Shown here one piece after another: positions 9,722 to 19,051 of a stretch of DNA of 64,000 nt. Origin of the DNA: Betaproteobacteria bacterium (GTDB taxonomy: Bacteria; Pseudomonadota; Gammaproteobacteria; Burkholderiales; Rhodocyclaceae); NCBI GenBank assembly GCA_016705475.1, contig JADIYD010000001.1, positions 314,194-378,193 of the forward strand, written 5' to 3'. Position 1 is the stretch's first letter. Every line of letters begins with the position of its first letter. The position numbers and the translations under genes were made by a program. The notes under the pieces are model-generated. The model made no database searches, was not told the origin of the DNA, and was given only the letters and a program-made list of their open reading frames with translations.

Positions 9722-10099
9722 TCAGACCTCGGCGACCTGAAACTCGATGGCAGCCCCGCCGATGACGATTTCCTTGACGGCGCAGTGAGCGATGCTCTCG
9801 AGGATCTTGGCTTTTTGCTCGGCGGTGAAGTGCTCGGGGAAACTCACATCACTCTTGAACCGGGCTAGCGTGAGCGGGCCGCCGGGGCCGGAGAAAGGCT
9901 TGCAGTCGATCTCGATGCCGGCCGCCGGAATGCCGAGTTCCTTGCAGGCTTTCTTGGCGTAGACGGCAGCGCAGGCGGCGAGCGCGGCGTAGAAGGCTTC
10001 CAGCGGGTTCATGAGCGAACCATTTACCGAATAGTTGGCTTCGTGCTTGGCGCTATTGACCTTGATGAGCGGGGTGTTGTCGACAACGGTTTTGTACAT
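9722..10099 (-). CDS. OsmC/Ohr-family protein
   Basis: Small protein of 125 aa of the OsmC/Ohr fold, thiol peroxidases acting on organic hydroperoxides. The two expected cysteines are present (Cys43 in ALAACAAVYA and Cys106 in IAHCAVKE). Marks: SLMNPLEAFYAALAAC and the PFSGPGGPLTLARF strand region. It is shorter than E. coli OsmC (about 143 aa), closer to the YhfA/OsmC-like subgroup. Monocistronic; the + strand grxD terminator lies downstream. Confidence 0.8.
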   Translation of the reverse strand: MYKTVVDNTPLIKVNSAKHEANYSVNGSLMNPLEAFYAALAACAAVYAKKACKELGIPAAGIEIDCKPFSGPGGPLTLARFKSDVSFPEHFTAEQKAKILESIAHCAVKEIVIGGAAIEFQVAEV

Positions 10100-10198
10100 G
10101 CTGTTCCACCTTTGAGTTGTTTATTGGAGGACGTTGATACTGCACCCAAATTAAATATCAACGTTCGCTTATATATTAAACCGCCAACGCGTTTGGCG

Positions 10199-10230
10199 CA
10201 AAAAAAGCCGCCAGCGAAAACTGGCGGCCT
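10199..10230 (-). terminator. Terminator after argH
   Basis: On the minus strand GCCGCCAG, loop TTTTCG, CTGGCGGC (10207-10228), followed by seven T. It lies 23 nt after the argH stop. Confidence 0.8.
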
Positions 10231-10251
10231 TCTCGATGCGGGTTTGGTGAA

Positions 10252-11640
10252 TCAGCCGAGGCGCTGACGGGCGCGGGCGATGGCTGCCTTGACTTGGGCC
10301 GGCGCGGTGCCGCCGATGTGATTGCGGCTGGCCAGCGAGCCTTCCACGGTCAACACGGCAAAAACGTCACTTTCCACCTGCGGGCAGAAGGCGCGGATTT
10401 CATCGAGGGTCAGTTGCGGCAGGTCGACGCCCTTGGCTTCGGCCGCCTTGACGGCGTGGCCGACGGCTTCATGTGCGTCGCGGAAGGGCAGGCCCTTCTT
10501 GACCAGATAGTCGGCGAGGTCGGTGGCGGTGGCGAAACCCTGGGTCAGCGCGGCCTTCATGTTGTCGGCACGGACGGTGATGCCGCCCGCCATGTCGGCG
10601 AAGATGCGCAGGGTGTCGGTGACGGTGTCGACGGCGTCGAACAGCGGTTCCTTGTCTTCCTGGTTGTCCTTGTTGTAGGCCAGCGGCTGCGACTTCATGA
10701 GGGTCAGCAGGCTCATCAACTGGCCATAGACGCGGCCGGTCTTGCCCCGCGCCAGTTCCGGCACGTCCGGGTTCTTCTTTTGCGGCATGATCGAAGAGCC
10801 GGTGCAGAAGCGGTCGGCGATCTGGATGAAGCCGATGCGCGGGCTCATCCACATGACCAGTTCTTCTGACAGGCGGCTGATGTGCATCATGAGCAGGGCG
10901 CAGGCCGAGGTGAATTCGATGGCAAAGTCGCGGTCGGAAACGGCATCGAGCGAGTTTTCGCAGACACCTTCGAAGCCCAGTTGTTCGGCAACGAATTCGC
11001 GGTCGATCGGGTAGGTCGTGCCGGCCAGTGCGGCCGCGCCGAGCGGCAGGCGGGCGACGCGCTTGCGACAATCGACGAGACGCTCGGCATCGCGCCCGAA
11101 CATTTCGAAATAGGCCAACATGTGGTGGCCGAAGGTGACCGGCTGGGCGACCTGCAAGTGCGTGAAGCCGGGCATCGGCGTCGCGGCTTCCTTCTCGGCC
11201 AGATCGACGAGTGCCGAACGGAAAGCCTTGATCAGCACCAGGATGTCGTCGATCGAATCGCGCAGGTAGAGGCGAATATCGGTCGCTACCTGGTCGTTGC
11301 GCGAGCGGCCGGTGTGCAGGCGCTTGCCGGCATCGCCGACGATTGCGGTGAGTCGTTTTTCGATGTTGAGGTGCACGTCTTCGAGGTCGAGCGACCATTC
11401 GAACTTGCCCGACTCGATTTCCTCGGTAACGACGGCCATCCCGCGTTCGATGTCAGCGAGGTCGGCGGCGGCGATGATGCCCTGCTTGGCCAGCATGCGG
11501 GCGTGGGCCAGCGAGCCGCGGATGTCCTGGCGCCACATGCGCTGGTCGAAGTCGACCGAAGCGGTATAGCGTTTGACGAGATCGGAAACCGGCTCGGAGA
11601 AGCGTCCGGCCCAAGTGTATTGCGTGGCGTTGGAAGTCAT
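10252..11640 (-). CDS. argH: Argininosuccinate lyase
   Basis: Last step of arginine synthesis: argininosuccinate to arginine and fumarate. 462 aa, normal length. The fumarase/aspartase signature [12 protein letters not shown] carries the catalytic Ser, and [18 protein letters not shown] and [17 protein letters not shown] are family marks. ATG at 11640, 45 nt from the divergent algZ start. argH next to algZ/algR and hemC/hemD is a known order in pseudomonads and relatives. Confidence 0.96.
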   Translation of the reverse strand: MTSNATQYTWAGRFSEPVSDLVKRYTASVDFDQRMWRQDIRGSLAHARMLAKQGIIAAADLADIERGMAVVTEEIESGKFEWSLDLEDVHLNIEKRLTAIVGDAGKRLHTGRSRNDQVATDIRLYLRDSIDDILVLIKAFRSALVDLAEKEAATPMPGFTHLQVAQPVTFGHHMLAYFEMFGRDAERLVDCRKRVARLPLGAAALAGTTYPIDREFVAEQLGFEGVCENSLDAVSDRDFAIEFTSACALLMMHISRLSEELVMWMSPRIGFIQIADRFCTGSSIMPQKKNPDVPELARGKTGRVYGQLMSLLTLMKSQPLAYNKDNQEDKEPLFDAVDTVTDTLRIFADMAGGITVRADNMKAALTQGFATATDLADYLVKKGLPFRDAHEAVGHAVKAAEAKGVDLPQLTLDEIRAFCPQVESDVFAVLTVEGSLASRNHIGGTAPAQVKAAIARARQRLG

Positions 11641-11685
11641 GTCTTTGGTCTAGAATCGGGAAATCAGGCGCAAATTGCACAGAGA

Positions 11686-12711
11686 ATGACAAGTATACGG
11701 CACTTTCCCGCGACTCACCCCTTGCCCGACTGGCGCAATTTCGGCGTCATGCTGCGCGTCCTGCTCGGCATCAATGTGCTCGCAGCCCTTGCATCCCTCG
11801 CGCAGTCCCCTGGATTGGCCGGCTGGTTCGAGCATTACATCGAGCTGGCAGCAGTGGTTCAGCCCTTGTTGCTGATCGGGCTGGGGCTGCTCTCCCTGGT
11901 GCGCGATGCTTTGTGGCGTCTGCCTTTGCGCCTTGGGCAGGCTTGCGTGCTCGGCTTGGCCGGCGGGCTTGCGGCACTTCTATATTTATATGCAGCGTCG
12001 CTTGGGCTGGCCGATGGTGGCAGCATCGGGCGCACCACGCTGCTGGCCATGGCCGCGACGGCCTTGATGCTTGTCTATTTCGATCTGCGTTCGCGGGCAT
12101 TTTCTCCTGTGCTCAGTGAGGCCCGGCTGGCGGCGCTGAACGCGCGCATTCGTCCGCACTTCCTGTTCAATTCGTTGAACGCGGTTCTTTCCCTGATCCG
12201 TGCCCGGCCGCAGCAGGCGGAGGAGGCGCTGGAATCCCTGTCTGACCTCTTTCGGGCTGCCATGCGCGATCCCGGCGAACTGGTCAGCCTGGCTGACGAA
12301 ATCGCCCTTGGCAAACAGTATCTGGAGCTTGAAAAGCTGCGTCTGGGTGATCGTCTTGCGGTCGACTGGAAAATCGGGGCCATTTCGATGGGCCTGCCGA
12401 TTCCGCCGCTGATGCTCCAGCCGCTACTCGAGAACGCGGTCTATCACGGGATCGAACCGTCGCCGGAAGGTGGCACGGTGCGCATTGCCATCGAGCAGCG
12501 TGGTCAGGAGCTGCGCATTTCGGTCGCCAATCCGACCGTTGGTCAGGTCCATCATGCCGCTGGCAACCAGATTGCGGTGGCCAATATCCGCGAGCGCCTG
12601 GCCTTGTATTACGATCTCGAAGCCCGTCTGGAAATCGAGACTGGCGACAACTCCTATGAGGTTCGCATTCACCTGCCATGCCAACGTCGCAAGCCCACGC
12701 CAGCCCGCTGA
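11686..12711 (+). CDS. algZ: LytS/AlgZ-type sensor histidine kinase
   Basis: Membrane histidine kinase (341 aa) of the LytS/YehU family. The start at ATG 11686 gives MTSIRHFPATHPLPDW; the longer open frame is antisense to argH. About four membrane helices between residues 20 and 135. The phosphoacceptor motif ARIRPHFLFNSLN has His158; PPLMLQPLLENAVYHGI is the N-box and ANIRERLALYY the last ATPase segment. It overlaps the response-regulator gene by 34 nt. In Pseudomonas AlgZ/FimS controls alginate and twitching; the signal and targets here are unknown. Confidence 0.87.
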   Translation: MTSIRHFPATHPLPDWRNFGVMLRVLLGINVLAALASLAQSPGLAGWFEHYIELAAVVQPLLLIGLGLLSLVRDALWRLPLRLGQACVLGLAGGLAALLYLYAASLGLADGGSIGRTTLLAMAATALMLVYFDLRSRAFSPVLSEARLAALNARIRPHFLFNSLNAVLSLIRARPQQAEEALESLSDLFRAAMRDPGELVSLADEIALGKQYLELEKLRLGDRLAVDWKIGAISMGLPIPPLMLQPLLENAVYHGIEPSPEGGTVRIAIEQRGQELRISVANPTVGQVHHAAGNQIAVANIRERLALYYDLEARLEIETGDNSYEVRIHLPCQRRKPTPAR

Positions 12712-13466
12712 AAGTTCTCATCGTCGATGACGAGCCGTTGGCGCGCGACCGCCTGCGTGCGCTGCTCTCCGACATCGCCGGGCAACTGCCGAGCGAAGTC
12801 GTTGGTGAGGCGGGGAATGGTCTGGCCGCGCTCGACATCCTGCGCGAAAAGCCTGTTGACGTCGTGCTGGCCGATATCCGGATGCCAGGCATGGACGGCA
12901 TCGAACTGGCGACCCATCTCGGTCGCCTGGAAAAACCGCCGGCCGTCATTTTCACCACGGCCTACGACAACTACGCTGTTCAGGCCTTCGATCTCAATGC
13001 CGTCGACTACCTGCTGAAACCGGTGCGCACCCAGCGCCTGCTTGCGGCCCTGCAGAAAGTGCCGGGCCCGCAGCCCGATTCAGCGCTGCTCGCCGGCATC
13101 GGTCACGAAATGCGTGGCAGCGGGCGCACCCACCTGTCCTGCCATGAGCGTGGCCGATTGCTGCTGGTGCCAATCGGCGAGGTGATCTATTTCAAGGCTG
13201 ACCTCAAATACGTCACCGCCCGGACCATCGAACGCGAATACCTGCTCGATGACACCCTGGCGCATCTCGAAACCGAATTTGCCGAGCGTTTCCTGCGCCT
13301 GCACCGTGCTGTGCTGGTCGCCAAAGCGGCGCTGGCCGGCTTTGAAAAAACAGCCGGCGACGATGCCGAAGCATACGGCTGGGCGCTCCTGCGCGGCGTG
13401 ACGGAAAAGCTGCCGGTGAGTCGCCGCCAGTGGGTTCCGGCCAAGGCGCTGGTCAAAAATTCATGA
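12678..13466 (+). CDS. algR: LytTR response regulator, AlgR-type
   Basis: Response regulator (262 aa) partnering the kinase just upstream. Receiver domain at 10-130 with acidic pair DDE and phosphoacceptor Asp66 in VVLADIRMPGMDG; the conserved Lys lies in YLLKPV. C-terminal LytTR DNA-binding domain from about 145 (LLLVPIGEVIYFKADLKY, then FLRLHRAVLV). The 34-nt overlap with algZ suggests coupled synthesis. Confidence 0.9.
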   Translation: MPTSQAHASPLKVLIVDDEPLARDRLRALLSDIAGQLPSEVVGEAGNGLAALDILREKPVDVVLADIRMPGMDGIELATHLGRLEKPPAVIFTTAYDNYAVQAFDLNAVDYLLKPVRTQRLLAALQKVPGPQPDSALLAGIGHEMRGSGRTHLSCHERGRLLLVPIGEVIYFKADLKYVTARTIEREYLLDDTLAHLETEFAERFLRLHRAVLVAKAALAGFEKTAGDDAEAYGWALLRGVTEKLPVSRRQWVPAKALVKNS

Positions 13467-13485
13467 AGTCCTTGCCGAGTCTCCG

Positions 13486-13998
13486 ATGAGCCAAATCTGC
13501 CCTCACTGCAACTACGCCCGCCAGGCGACCGATAGCGCCCCGGACTGGCAATGCCCGTCCTGCGCGAAAGCCTATGTCAAAGCCGGCAGCGCGCTGCCGC
13601 CGGAAACCCTGGTTCAGTACGGGCCGAACGTGGACGCCCAAGGCGGGGGGCTGGGCAAGTGGCTGTTGATCCTGATCGCCCTTGGTGCGGCCTTCTGGTT
13701 CGGCCGGCCGTTGCTTCAACCGGCGAGTGCGCCGAGGGCAATGGCTGTGGCGTCAGCCGAGCAGCCTGAGGTCGTGCTCTATTCCACCAGCTGGTGTGGC
13801 TATTGCAAGATGGCGCGGGATTTCTTTGCCGCCAACGGCATTCGCTAGACCGAGCGGGACATCGAGCAGAGTTCGGCCGCCCTTCAGGAGCACAAGAAGC
13901 TGGGTGGCAGAGGGGTGCCGCTCATCGTGGTCGGCGACGGCGTCGTCAAGGGCTGGAACGAGCAGGCCTTGCGCCAGATGCTGGGCCCCTGGATCTGA
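13486..13998 (+). pseudogene. Zinc-ribbon/TM/glutaredoxin protein with in-frame amber codon
   Basis: The 171-codon frame (including the stop) reads: zinc ribbon with Cys5-Cys8 and Cys23-Cys26; one membrane helix at about 57-75; then a glutaredoxin domain with SWCGYCKMARDFFAANGIR. A TAG at 13846-13848 interrupts it. The same frame continues T-E-R-D-I-E through GGRGVPLIVVGDGVV to GWNEQALRQML and a TGA at 13998. The Grx fold needs this second half (cis-Pro region GVPLIVV). A Tyr (TAC) at the TAG position would restore a normal gene, so a nonsense mutation or base error is most likely. Function inferred: membrane-anchored thiol-disulfide exchange. Confidence 0.8.
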
Positions 13999-14019
13999 AG
14001 CTGATTTCCCGGTCACCGC

Positions 14020-14589
14020 TCATGTCGGTGACGGCGTCGGCTCTTCGGCAAGGCGGGGTGGGGCCCGCCGGGGAACAAGTTCGGCATCGAGCAGGCGCTC
14101 GATCCGGAAAAAAACCTCGTGGCGGGAAAACGGCTTTTTCATGAAATCATCGGCCCCGATCCGGGTGCCGAAAAACTGTTCCATCGCCTGTTCGTTGCCA
14201 CTCATCATGATGACCGGGATGAGGCGCGTCGCCGGGTCGCGGCGGATGGCGCGCAGGGCGGCGAAACCGTTCATGCCCGGCAGCATGATGTCGAGAAAGA
14301 TCAGCTCGGGTGCTTCCGGGTGCATCTGGCTCAGCCCGCTTTCAGCATCGAATGCTTCGCGCGTTTCATAGCCGGCCGAGCGGAGAAACTTCTTGAGCAC
14401 CGTGACGACGGTTTTCGAGTCGTCGATGATCAGCACACGCGTGCCTTCGCGCGCATTGATCCGCTCCTTGCCCCGTCGTTCGTTGACCTGCAAGGCGCGG
14501 GCGGCAATAGCCGGCTCGGGCGTCGGTTCCGGCGCAATGTCTGGTGGTTCGCGCCGGAAAAGCGAGCGGAATTGTTCGAGAATGCCCAC
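14020..14589 (-). CDS. Single-domain response regulator (PilG/CheY-like)
   Basis: About 189 aa from GTG 14589, which has GGGGG 5 nt upstream; a TTG at 14607 would add six residues. A non-conserved 50-residue N-terminal part rich in Pro and Arg precedes a receiver domain from RVLIIDDSKTVVTVLKKFL, with phosphoacceptor Asp in LIFLDIMLPGMNGF and the conserved Lys in DDFMKKPF. A short C-terminal tail follows and there is no output domain. The receiver resembles PilG/twitching-type regulators. Monocistronic, convergent with the broken glutaredoxin gene; partner unknown. Confidence 0.85.
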   Translation of the reverse strand: MGILEQFRSLFRREPPDIAPEPTPEPAIAARALQVNERRGKERINAREGTRVLIIDDSKTVVTVLKKFLRSAGYETREAFDAESGLSQMHPEAPELIFLDIMLPGMNGFAALRAIRRDPATRLIPVIMMSGNEQAMEQFFGTRIGADDFMKKPFSRHEVFFRIERLLDAELVPRRAPPRLAEEPTPSPT

Positions 14590-14681
14590 AACTACCCCCT
14601 GAATCAATGTGATGCTTGGCGCTGAGTGTCATTGGCGGGCCGTCAGGCTGCCGCCAATCCCGGCCTCTGTTTATTCCAGAA

Positions 14682-17297
14682 CTATGCCTGGCCCAGCGCG
14701 CGCGTGACAACCTCGAGGACGTCGCGTGACAGTCCGGCATGGTCGCGCACGCGCTCCAGCGCCTGGCGAGCATGGGCCTGGCGGCCAGCGTCGAACTTCT
14801 TCCAGCGGTCGAAGCAGCGGGCCAGCCGGGAGGCGACTTGCGGATTCCGGTCGTGCAATTCAAGGATGCGGTCGGCGATGAATGCGTAGCCGCTGCCATC
14901 GGCGGCATTGAAGCGGGCCAGATTGGCCCCGAAGGCGCGGATCAGTGCGTAGATCTTGTTCGGGTTGCCGATGTCGAAGGCCGGGTGGGCGGTGAGCGCC
15001 TTCACGGTCGCCAGCGTATCCGGGCGGCGGCTGGTCGATTGCACCTGCAGCCATTTGTCGACCACCAGTGCTTCGTGCTGCCAGCGACCGTAAAACGCGT
15101 CGAGCGCTTCCTGTCGTTCCGGGCAGTCGTCGATGATGTTGGCCAGCACTGACAGCGCGGCAAACTGGTCGGTCATGTTGTCGGCCTGGCGGAAATGCTG
15201 CATGGCCAGGCGGCGGCTTTCTGCCGTGTCGAGTTCGGTCAGATAGCCGAGGCAGAGATTGCGCAGGGCACGGCGGCCGGCCTGCTCGCTGGTCGGGGCG
15301 TAGGGTGCATTTGGGGCGAGGGCGGCGTAAAGGCCGGCAAACTCGCCTTCCAATTGTTCGGCCAGATGGCGGCGCAGGGCGTTGCGGGCGGCGTGCAGGG
15401 CATCGGGATCGACAACGTCCATGGCCTCGGCCAGCGTTGATTCGCCGGGCAGGGTCAAGGCTTCGGCGACGAAGGCGGAACCGCGCTGGGTTTGGATTTG
15501 CAGCAGGCGGCGGGCGGCATCGACGAAGCTGGCTGGCCAGACTGGCGCCTGGCCGGCGGCGATGGCGGCAGCGGCATCGAGGATCAGGGTCGACGCCAGA
15601 CGCTGGCCGGCTTCCCATGCGTTGAACGCGTCGCTTTCGTGGGCGAGCAGCAGGGTGAGCTGTTCCGGCGTGTAATCGAAATCAAGAATGACCGGCGCCG
15701 AGAAGTCGCGTAGCAGCGAGGGCACGGGTTCTTCGGCGATGTCGTTGAAAACGAAGGACTGGGTCGTCGTGGTCATCTGCAGCAGGCGTTCGCTGCCCGG
15801 CAACAGGGTGCCATCCTCGGCGAACAGGGCGACGCGGATCGGGATCAGGTAGGGTGCTTCATCGCTGGCGCGCGTGTTGGACTGCGTGCAGGTCAGTGTG
15901 TAGGTTTTGGTTTCGGCATCAAAAAAGCCGTCGACCGCAACATGCGGTGTGCCGGGCTGGTTGTACCAGCGCATGAATTGCGTGAAGTCGATACCGCTGC
16001 TTTTGGGTACATTCGCGGCCATCGCGGCAACGAAATCCTCGCAGGTCACGGCCTGGCCGTCGTGGCGGCGGAAGTATTCGTCCATGCCCTTGCGGAAACC
16101 GTCGCGGCCGATCAGCGTCTGGATCATGCGGATGACTTCGGCGCCCTTTTCATAGACCGTGGCGGTGTAGAAATTGTTGATCTCGACGAAGCTGGACGGG
16201 CGGATCGGGTGGGCCATCGGGCCGGCATCTTCCGGGAACTGCCCGGCGCGCAGGCCGCGCACTTCACGGATGCGAGCGGTCTGCCGGTTGTGCAGGTCGG
16301 CACCGAATTCCTGATCGCGGAAGACAGTCAGACCTTCCTTGAGCGACAGCTGGAACCAGTCGCGGCAGGTGACGCGGTTGCCGGTCCAGTTGTGGAAATA
16401 CTCGTGGGCGACAACGCGGTCGATGTTCTCGAAATCCACATCGGTAGCCACATCACTGCGCGCCAGCACGTATTTCGTGTTGAAAATGTTGAGGCCCTTG
16501 TTCTCCATGGCGCCCATGTTGAAGTCGCCGACGGCGACGATCATGTAGTGGTCGAGGTCGCATTCGAGGCCGAAGCGTTCCTCGTCCCACTTCATCGACT
16601 TCTGCAGCGCGGCCATGGCGTGCGGGCACTGGTCGAGCTTGCCCGGTTCGACGTAGATGGCGAGCTGCACGCTGCGGCCGGATGCGGTGCGGAAAGTGTC
16701 TTCGAGGACGTCGAGCTTCCCCGCGACAAGGGCGAACAGGTAGGCCGGCTTCTTGAAAGGGTCGGCCCATTTGGCCCAGTGGCGGCCGCCGGGCTCATCG
16801 CCGGCAGCGACCGGGTTGCCGTTGGCAAGCAGCACGGGGAAGGCGGCCTTGTCGGCGTGCAGTGTGACGGAGTAAGTCGACATCACGTCCGGGCGGTCCA
16901 GGAACCAGGTGATGCGGCGGAAGCCCTGCGCTTCGCACTGGGTGAAATAGCCGTCCGCCGAGCGGTACATGCCGGACAGTCGGGTGTTCTGGTCGGGATC
17001 GATGCGGACGACGGTTTCCAGCGTGAAGACGTCGGGCAGGTCGGCGATTGTCAGCGTGCTGGCTGTTTCCGAAAATGGCACTTTTTCCCGGTTGACCGTG
17101 ACACTGAGCGTTTTCAGTTCGTCGCCGTCCAAAACCAGCGGCTGGGCCGGGACGGTCGGGTTGCGGCGCATGGCCAGCGTGGCGCTGACGGTGGTGCCAC
17201 CGGTTTCGATGTTGAAGTCGAGATCGACGGTGTCGATCAGGTAGGCGGGAGCCGTGTAGTCTTTGAGATAGACGGTCTGGGGCGTGGATGTTTTCAT
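14682..17297 (-). CDS. pepN: Aminopeptidase N (M1 family)
   Basis: Zinc metallopeptidase (871 aa) releasing N-terminal residues in peptide turnover. The exopeptidase motif GAMENKGLN and zinc motif HEYFHNWTGNRVT are intact, with the third zinc ligand Glu in LKEGLTVFRDQEF. N-terminal beta-domain and C-terminal helical domain give the usual length. Residues near 65 (VNREKVPFSE) are encoded by an antisense copy of the dispersed repeat (17068-17104), which is in frame. Confidence 0.95.
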   Translation of the reverse strand: MKTSTPQTVYLKDYTAPAYLIDTVDLDFNIETGGTTVSATLAMRRNPTVPAQPLVLDGDELKTLSVTVNREKVPFSETASTLTIADLPDVFTLETVVRIDPDQNTRLSGMYRSADGYFTQCEAQGFRRITWFLDRPDVMSTYSVTLHADKAAFPVLLANGNPVAAGDEPGGRHWAKWADPFKKPAYLFALVAGKLDVLEDTFRTASGRSVQLAIYVEPGKLDQCPHAMAALQKSMKWDEERFGLECDLDHYMIVAVGDFNMGAMENKGLNIFNTKYVLARSDVATDVDFENIDRVVAHEYFHNWTGNRVTCRDWFQLSLKEGLTVFRDQEFGADLHNRQTARIREVRGLRAGQFPEDAGPMAHPIRPSSFVEINNFYTATVYEKGAEVIRMIQTLIGRDGFRKGMDEYFRRHDGQAVTCEDFVAAMAANVPKSSGIDFTQFMRWYNQPGTPHVAVDGFFDAETKTYTLTCTQSNTRASDEAPYLIPIRVALFAEDGTLLPGSERLLQMTTTTQSFVFNDIAEEPVPSLLRDFSAPVILDFDYTPEQLTLLLAHESDAFNAWEAGQRLASTLILDAAAAIAAGQAPVWPASFVDAARRLLQIQTQRGSAFVAEALTLPGESTLAEAMDVVDPDALHAARNALRRHLAEQLEGEFAGLYAALAPNAPYAPTSEQAGRRALRNLCLGYLTELDTAESRRLAMQHFRQADNMTDQFAALSVLANIIDDCPERQEALDAFYGRWQHEALVVDKWLQVQSTSRRPDTLATVKALTAHPAFDIGNPNKIYALIRAFGANLARFNAADGSGYAFIADRILELHDRNPQVASRLARCFDRWKKFDAGRQAHARQALERVRDHAGLSRDVLEVVTRALGQA
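17068..17104 (-). repeat. Dispersed repeat copy inside pepN
   Basis: Read on the minus strand: CACGGTCAACCGGGAAAAAG, then TGCCATTTTCG. It keeps the pepN reading frame. Confidence 0.6.
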
Positions 17298-17388
17298 TTT
17301 TCGGCGGGCTGCTGGGGGAACCGCCGATGATACGCCAAACCAGCGCGGGCGCCCCCAGTCTGCTCGGCCGAAGGCGGGCGATCAGGCC

Positions 17389-17859
17389 TCAGTCATCCCG
17401 GTGACGGCCACGACCGTGACCATGGTCGTCACCGCGGCCGCGACGGTGGTCATCGTCACGATAGTGGTCGCGGCGGTCGTGACGGTCGTAACGCCGGTAG
17501 TCATGGTCGTGACGATGCTCGCGGTGCACATGCCGCTCACGGTAAACCGGAGCGTATTCCTGCTGATACCAGCCGTCCTGCACGAAATAGACGCGTTCCC
17601 CGCAGGCGCCGTAGCGATGGCAGTGCTTGCCCCAGTGCCGGGCATGGCCGGGAGGGACGTGCAGATAGAGTGGCGGACGGGAGACCGGCACGCGATGGAT
17701 CATCCGCGGCGCCGGGTAGAGCAGTGGCGGTGGCGGGAAACCGCCAATATCGATGCGGCCGTAGAAGCCGGGCTGACCGATATCGACCGAAATCTGAGCT
17801 GAGGCCGGGGTGCTGAGGGCGGCTGCGGCGATTGCAGCAGCGATAAAAAAACGTTTCAT
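17389..17859 (-). CDS. Secreted His/Asp/Arg-rich protein
   Basis: Protein of 156 aa with a clear Sec signal peptide (MKRFFIAAAIAAAALSTPASA). Start at 17859 is set by AAGGAAATAAGC upstream. The middle is Pro/Tyr-rich (GFPPPPLLYPAPRM) with two Cys in KHCHRYGACGERVYFV. The last 45 residues are almost only His, Asp, Arg and Tyr (repeated HDHDYRR, DRHDRRDHYR, DDDHRRGRG). The tail could bind metals or polyphosphate; that is inference from composition. No family recognised. Confidence 0.75.
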   Translation of the reverse strand: MKRFFIAAAIAAAALSTPASAQISVDIGQPGFYGRIDIGGFPPPPLLYPAPRMIHRVPVSRPPLYLHVPPGHARHWGKHCHRYGACGERVYFVQDGWYQQEYAPVYRERHVHREHRHDHDYRRYDRHDRRDHYRDDDHRRGRGDDHGHGRGRHRDD

Positions 17860-17966
17860 GCTTATTTCCTTGATGGGGTATGCCCTGATAACGCATGGCA
17901 TCACGGTATGGCCTACATTTTGTGCTGAAACAAATTGTAAGTCTGTGCCAGCTTGTAATGAACCGC

Positions 17967-18572
17967 TTAGCGCCGTTGCCAGACTTGCCAGCGCTCGCGG
18001 CCGGCAAAGACGGGGATCGAGTCGCTTACTGGCGCGTCTTCAAGCAGCGTGAAATTGGGCGCCAGCAACTGGCTCAGTTGATCAGGAAGGATGCCGAAGG
18101 GCGGACCTTTGGGCTGTTCGCAGACGAAGAAAAATCCGGCCAGAATGCCGCCGCTCGGCAGCAGTTCGGCGATGCGCCGGCCCCAGTCGTCCCATAGCTT
18201 GCGCGGCAGGGCGCAGAGGAAGGCGCGTTCGTAGATCAAACCGATTTGTCGTGCCGGGACGAAGGTGAAAAAGTTGGCGCAAACGAGGTCGACCGGAGCA
18301 CTCCCCAAAATCTCGCGGGCCTTTTCGATGGCGACCGGCGAAAAATCCAGCGCGGTAACCGGCCAGCCTATGTCCGCCAGATGGGCCGCTTCCCAGGCGC
18401 TGCCGCAGCCGGGGATCAGTGTGGTTAGCGGCACCAGTTGGCGGGAGATGAAGTCGGCGAAGGCATCCGGAACCTTGCCGGCATCCCAGGGGGTGACGCC
18501 TTCGCCAAAGCGCTTGCACCAGAAATCGGGGTGTTCCGGACGCTGTTCCGGTGGCTTGACGGCTTCGCTCAT
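17967..18572 (-). CDS. TPMT-family SAM-dependent methyltransferase
   Basis: 201 aa of the thiopurine S-methyltransferase family. Marks: DFWCKRFGEGVTPWDAG at the N-terminus, the SAM-binding LIPGCGSAWEAAHLA, then ALDFSPVAIEKAR and IYERAFLCALPRKLW. These resemble bacterial TPMTs that act on thiol, selenium or tellurium compounds; the substrate cannot be read from the sequence. The start overlaps the stop of the upstream thioredoxin-like gene (ATGA). Confidence 0.87.
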   Translation of the reverse strand: MSEAVKPPEQRPEHPDFWCKRFGEGVTPWDAGKVPDAFADFISRQLVPLTTLIPGCGSAWEAAHLADIGWPVTALDFSPVAIEKAREILGSAPVDLVCANFFTFVPARQIGLIYERAFLCALPRKLWDDWGRRIAELLPSGGILAGFFFVCEQPKGPPFGILPDQLSQLLAPNFTLLEDAPVSDSIPVFAGRERWQVWQRR

Positions 18573-19051
18573 GGTTTTTTCAGGGCGCGGGCTGATTGAT
18601 CGACGGCGTCTTCGAGGTAGCTCTGGTAGAAATCGGGCAGCCGGGCACCGACGATGGGCGCTGCCAGCTGACGGCCATCCGGGCCATAAAACGCGACGAC
18701 AGGCACCAGTTTGACCTTCTCGGCGGTGGCAACGCGGGCATGGGTCGAGGTGCCGCCCTTGAAATCGGTAATTGCTTGCGTTTCGCCGTCCTGGTTGATC
18801 TGTCGGACGAGCACGCGGTCACGGTAGCGCGGGTTGGCGGCGAGTGGCTTGAGGTAGTCGCGCTTGACGGCCTCGCAGTATTTGCAATCCTGACGGCTGT
18901 AGATGACGATGAGCGGACCGCCGGCCCTGGCCGCCTGGGCAGATTCGGCACGCAGATCAAGCGCGGCCGGCAGGTCGGTTGCAGCAAAGGATGGTACGGC
19001 CAGCCATGCTAGAATCAGCCCTCCCAAAAGCCCTGCCCATTGCCTGCTCAT
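18569..19051 (-). CDS. Periplasmic thioredoxin-like protein
   Basis: 160 aa from the ATG at 19051. N-terminal hydrophobic signal or anchor ([20 protein letters not shown]). Thioredoxin-like fold with a CxxC-type site [17 protein letters not shown] and a cis-Pro region [13 protein letters not shown]. Probably a periplasmic thiol reductase or SoxW-like protein. Its start codon shares the bases CATG with the divergent hemC start, so their promoters must lie inside each other's coding region. Translationally coupled to the methyltransferase gene. Confidence 0.8.
   Translation of the reverse strand: MSRQWAGLLGGLILAWLAVPSFAATDLPAALDLRAESAQAARAGGPLIVIYSRQDCKYCEAVKRDYLKPLAANPRYRDRVLVRQINQDGETQAITDFKGGTSTHARVATAEKVKLVPVVAFYGPDGRQLAAPIVGARLPDFYQSYLEDAVDQSARALKKP

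Noticed and set aside
10344..10375. CACGGTCAACACGGCAAAAA in argH (also CGGTCAACCCGG at 41758 in prlC and GCGGTCGACTGG at 12356 in algZ) as repeat copies
   Set aside because: Partial matches only; they could be degraded copies but are also expected by chance in GC-rich coding DNA.
13846..13848. TAG as a recoded (pyrrolysine-type) codon
   Set aside because: No pyl genes or context; a single substitution from TAC is the simpler explanation.
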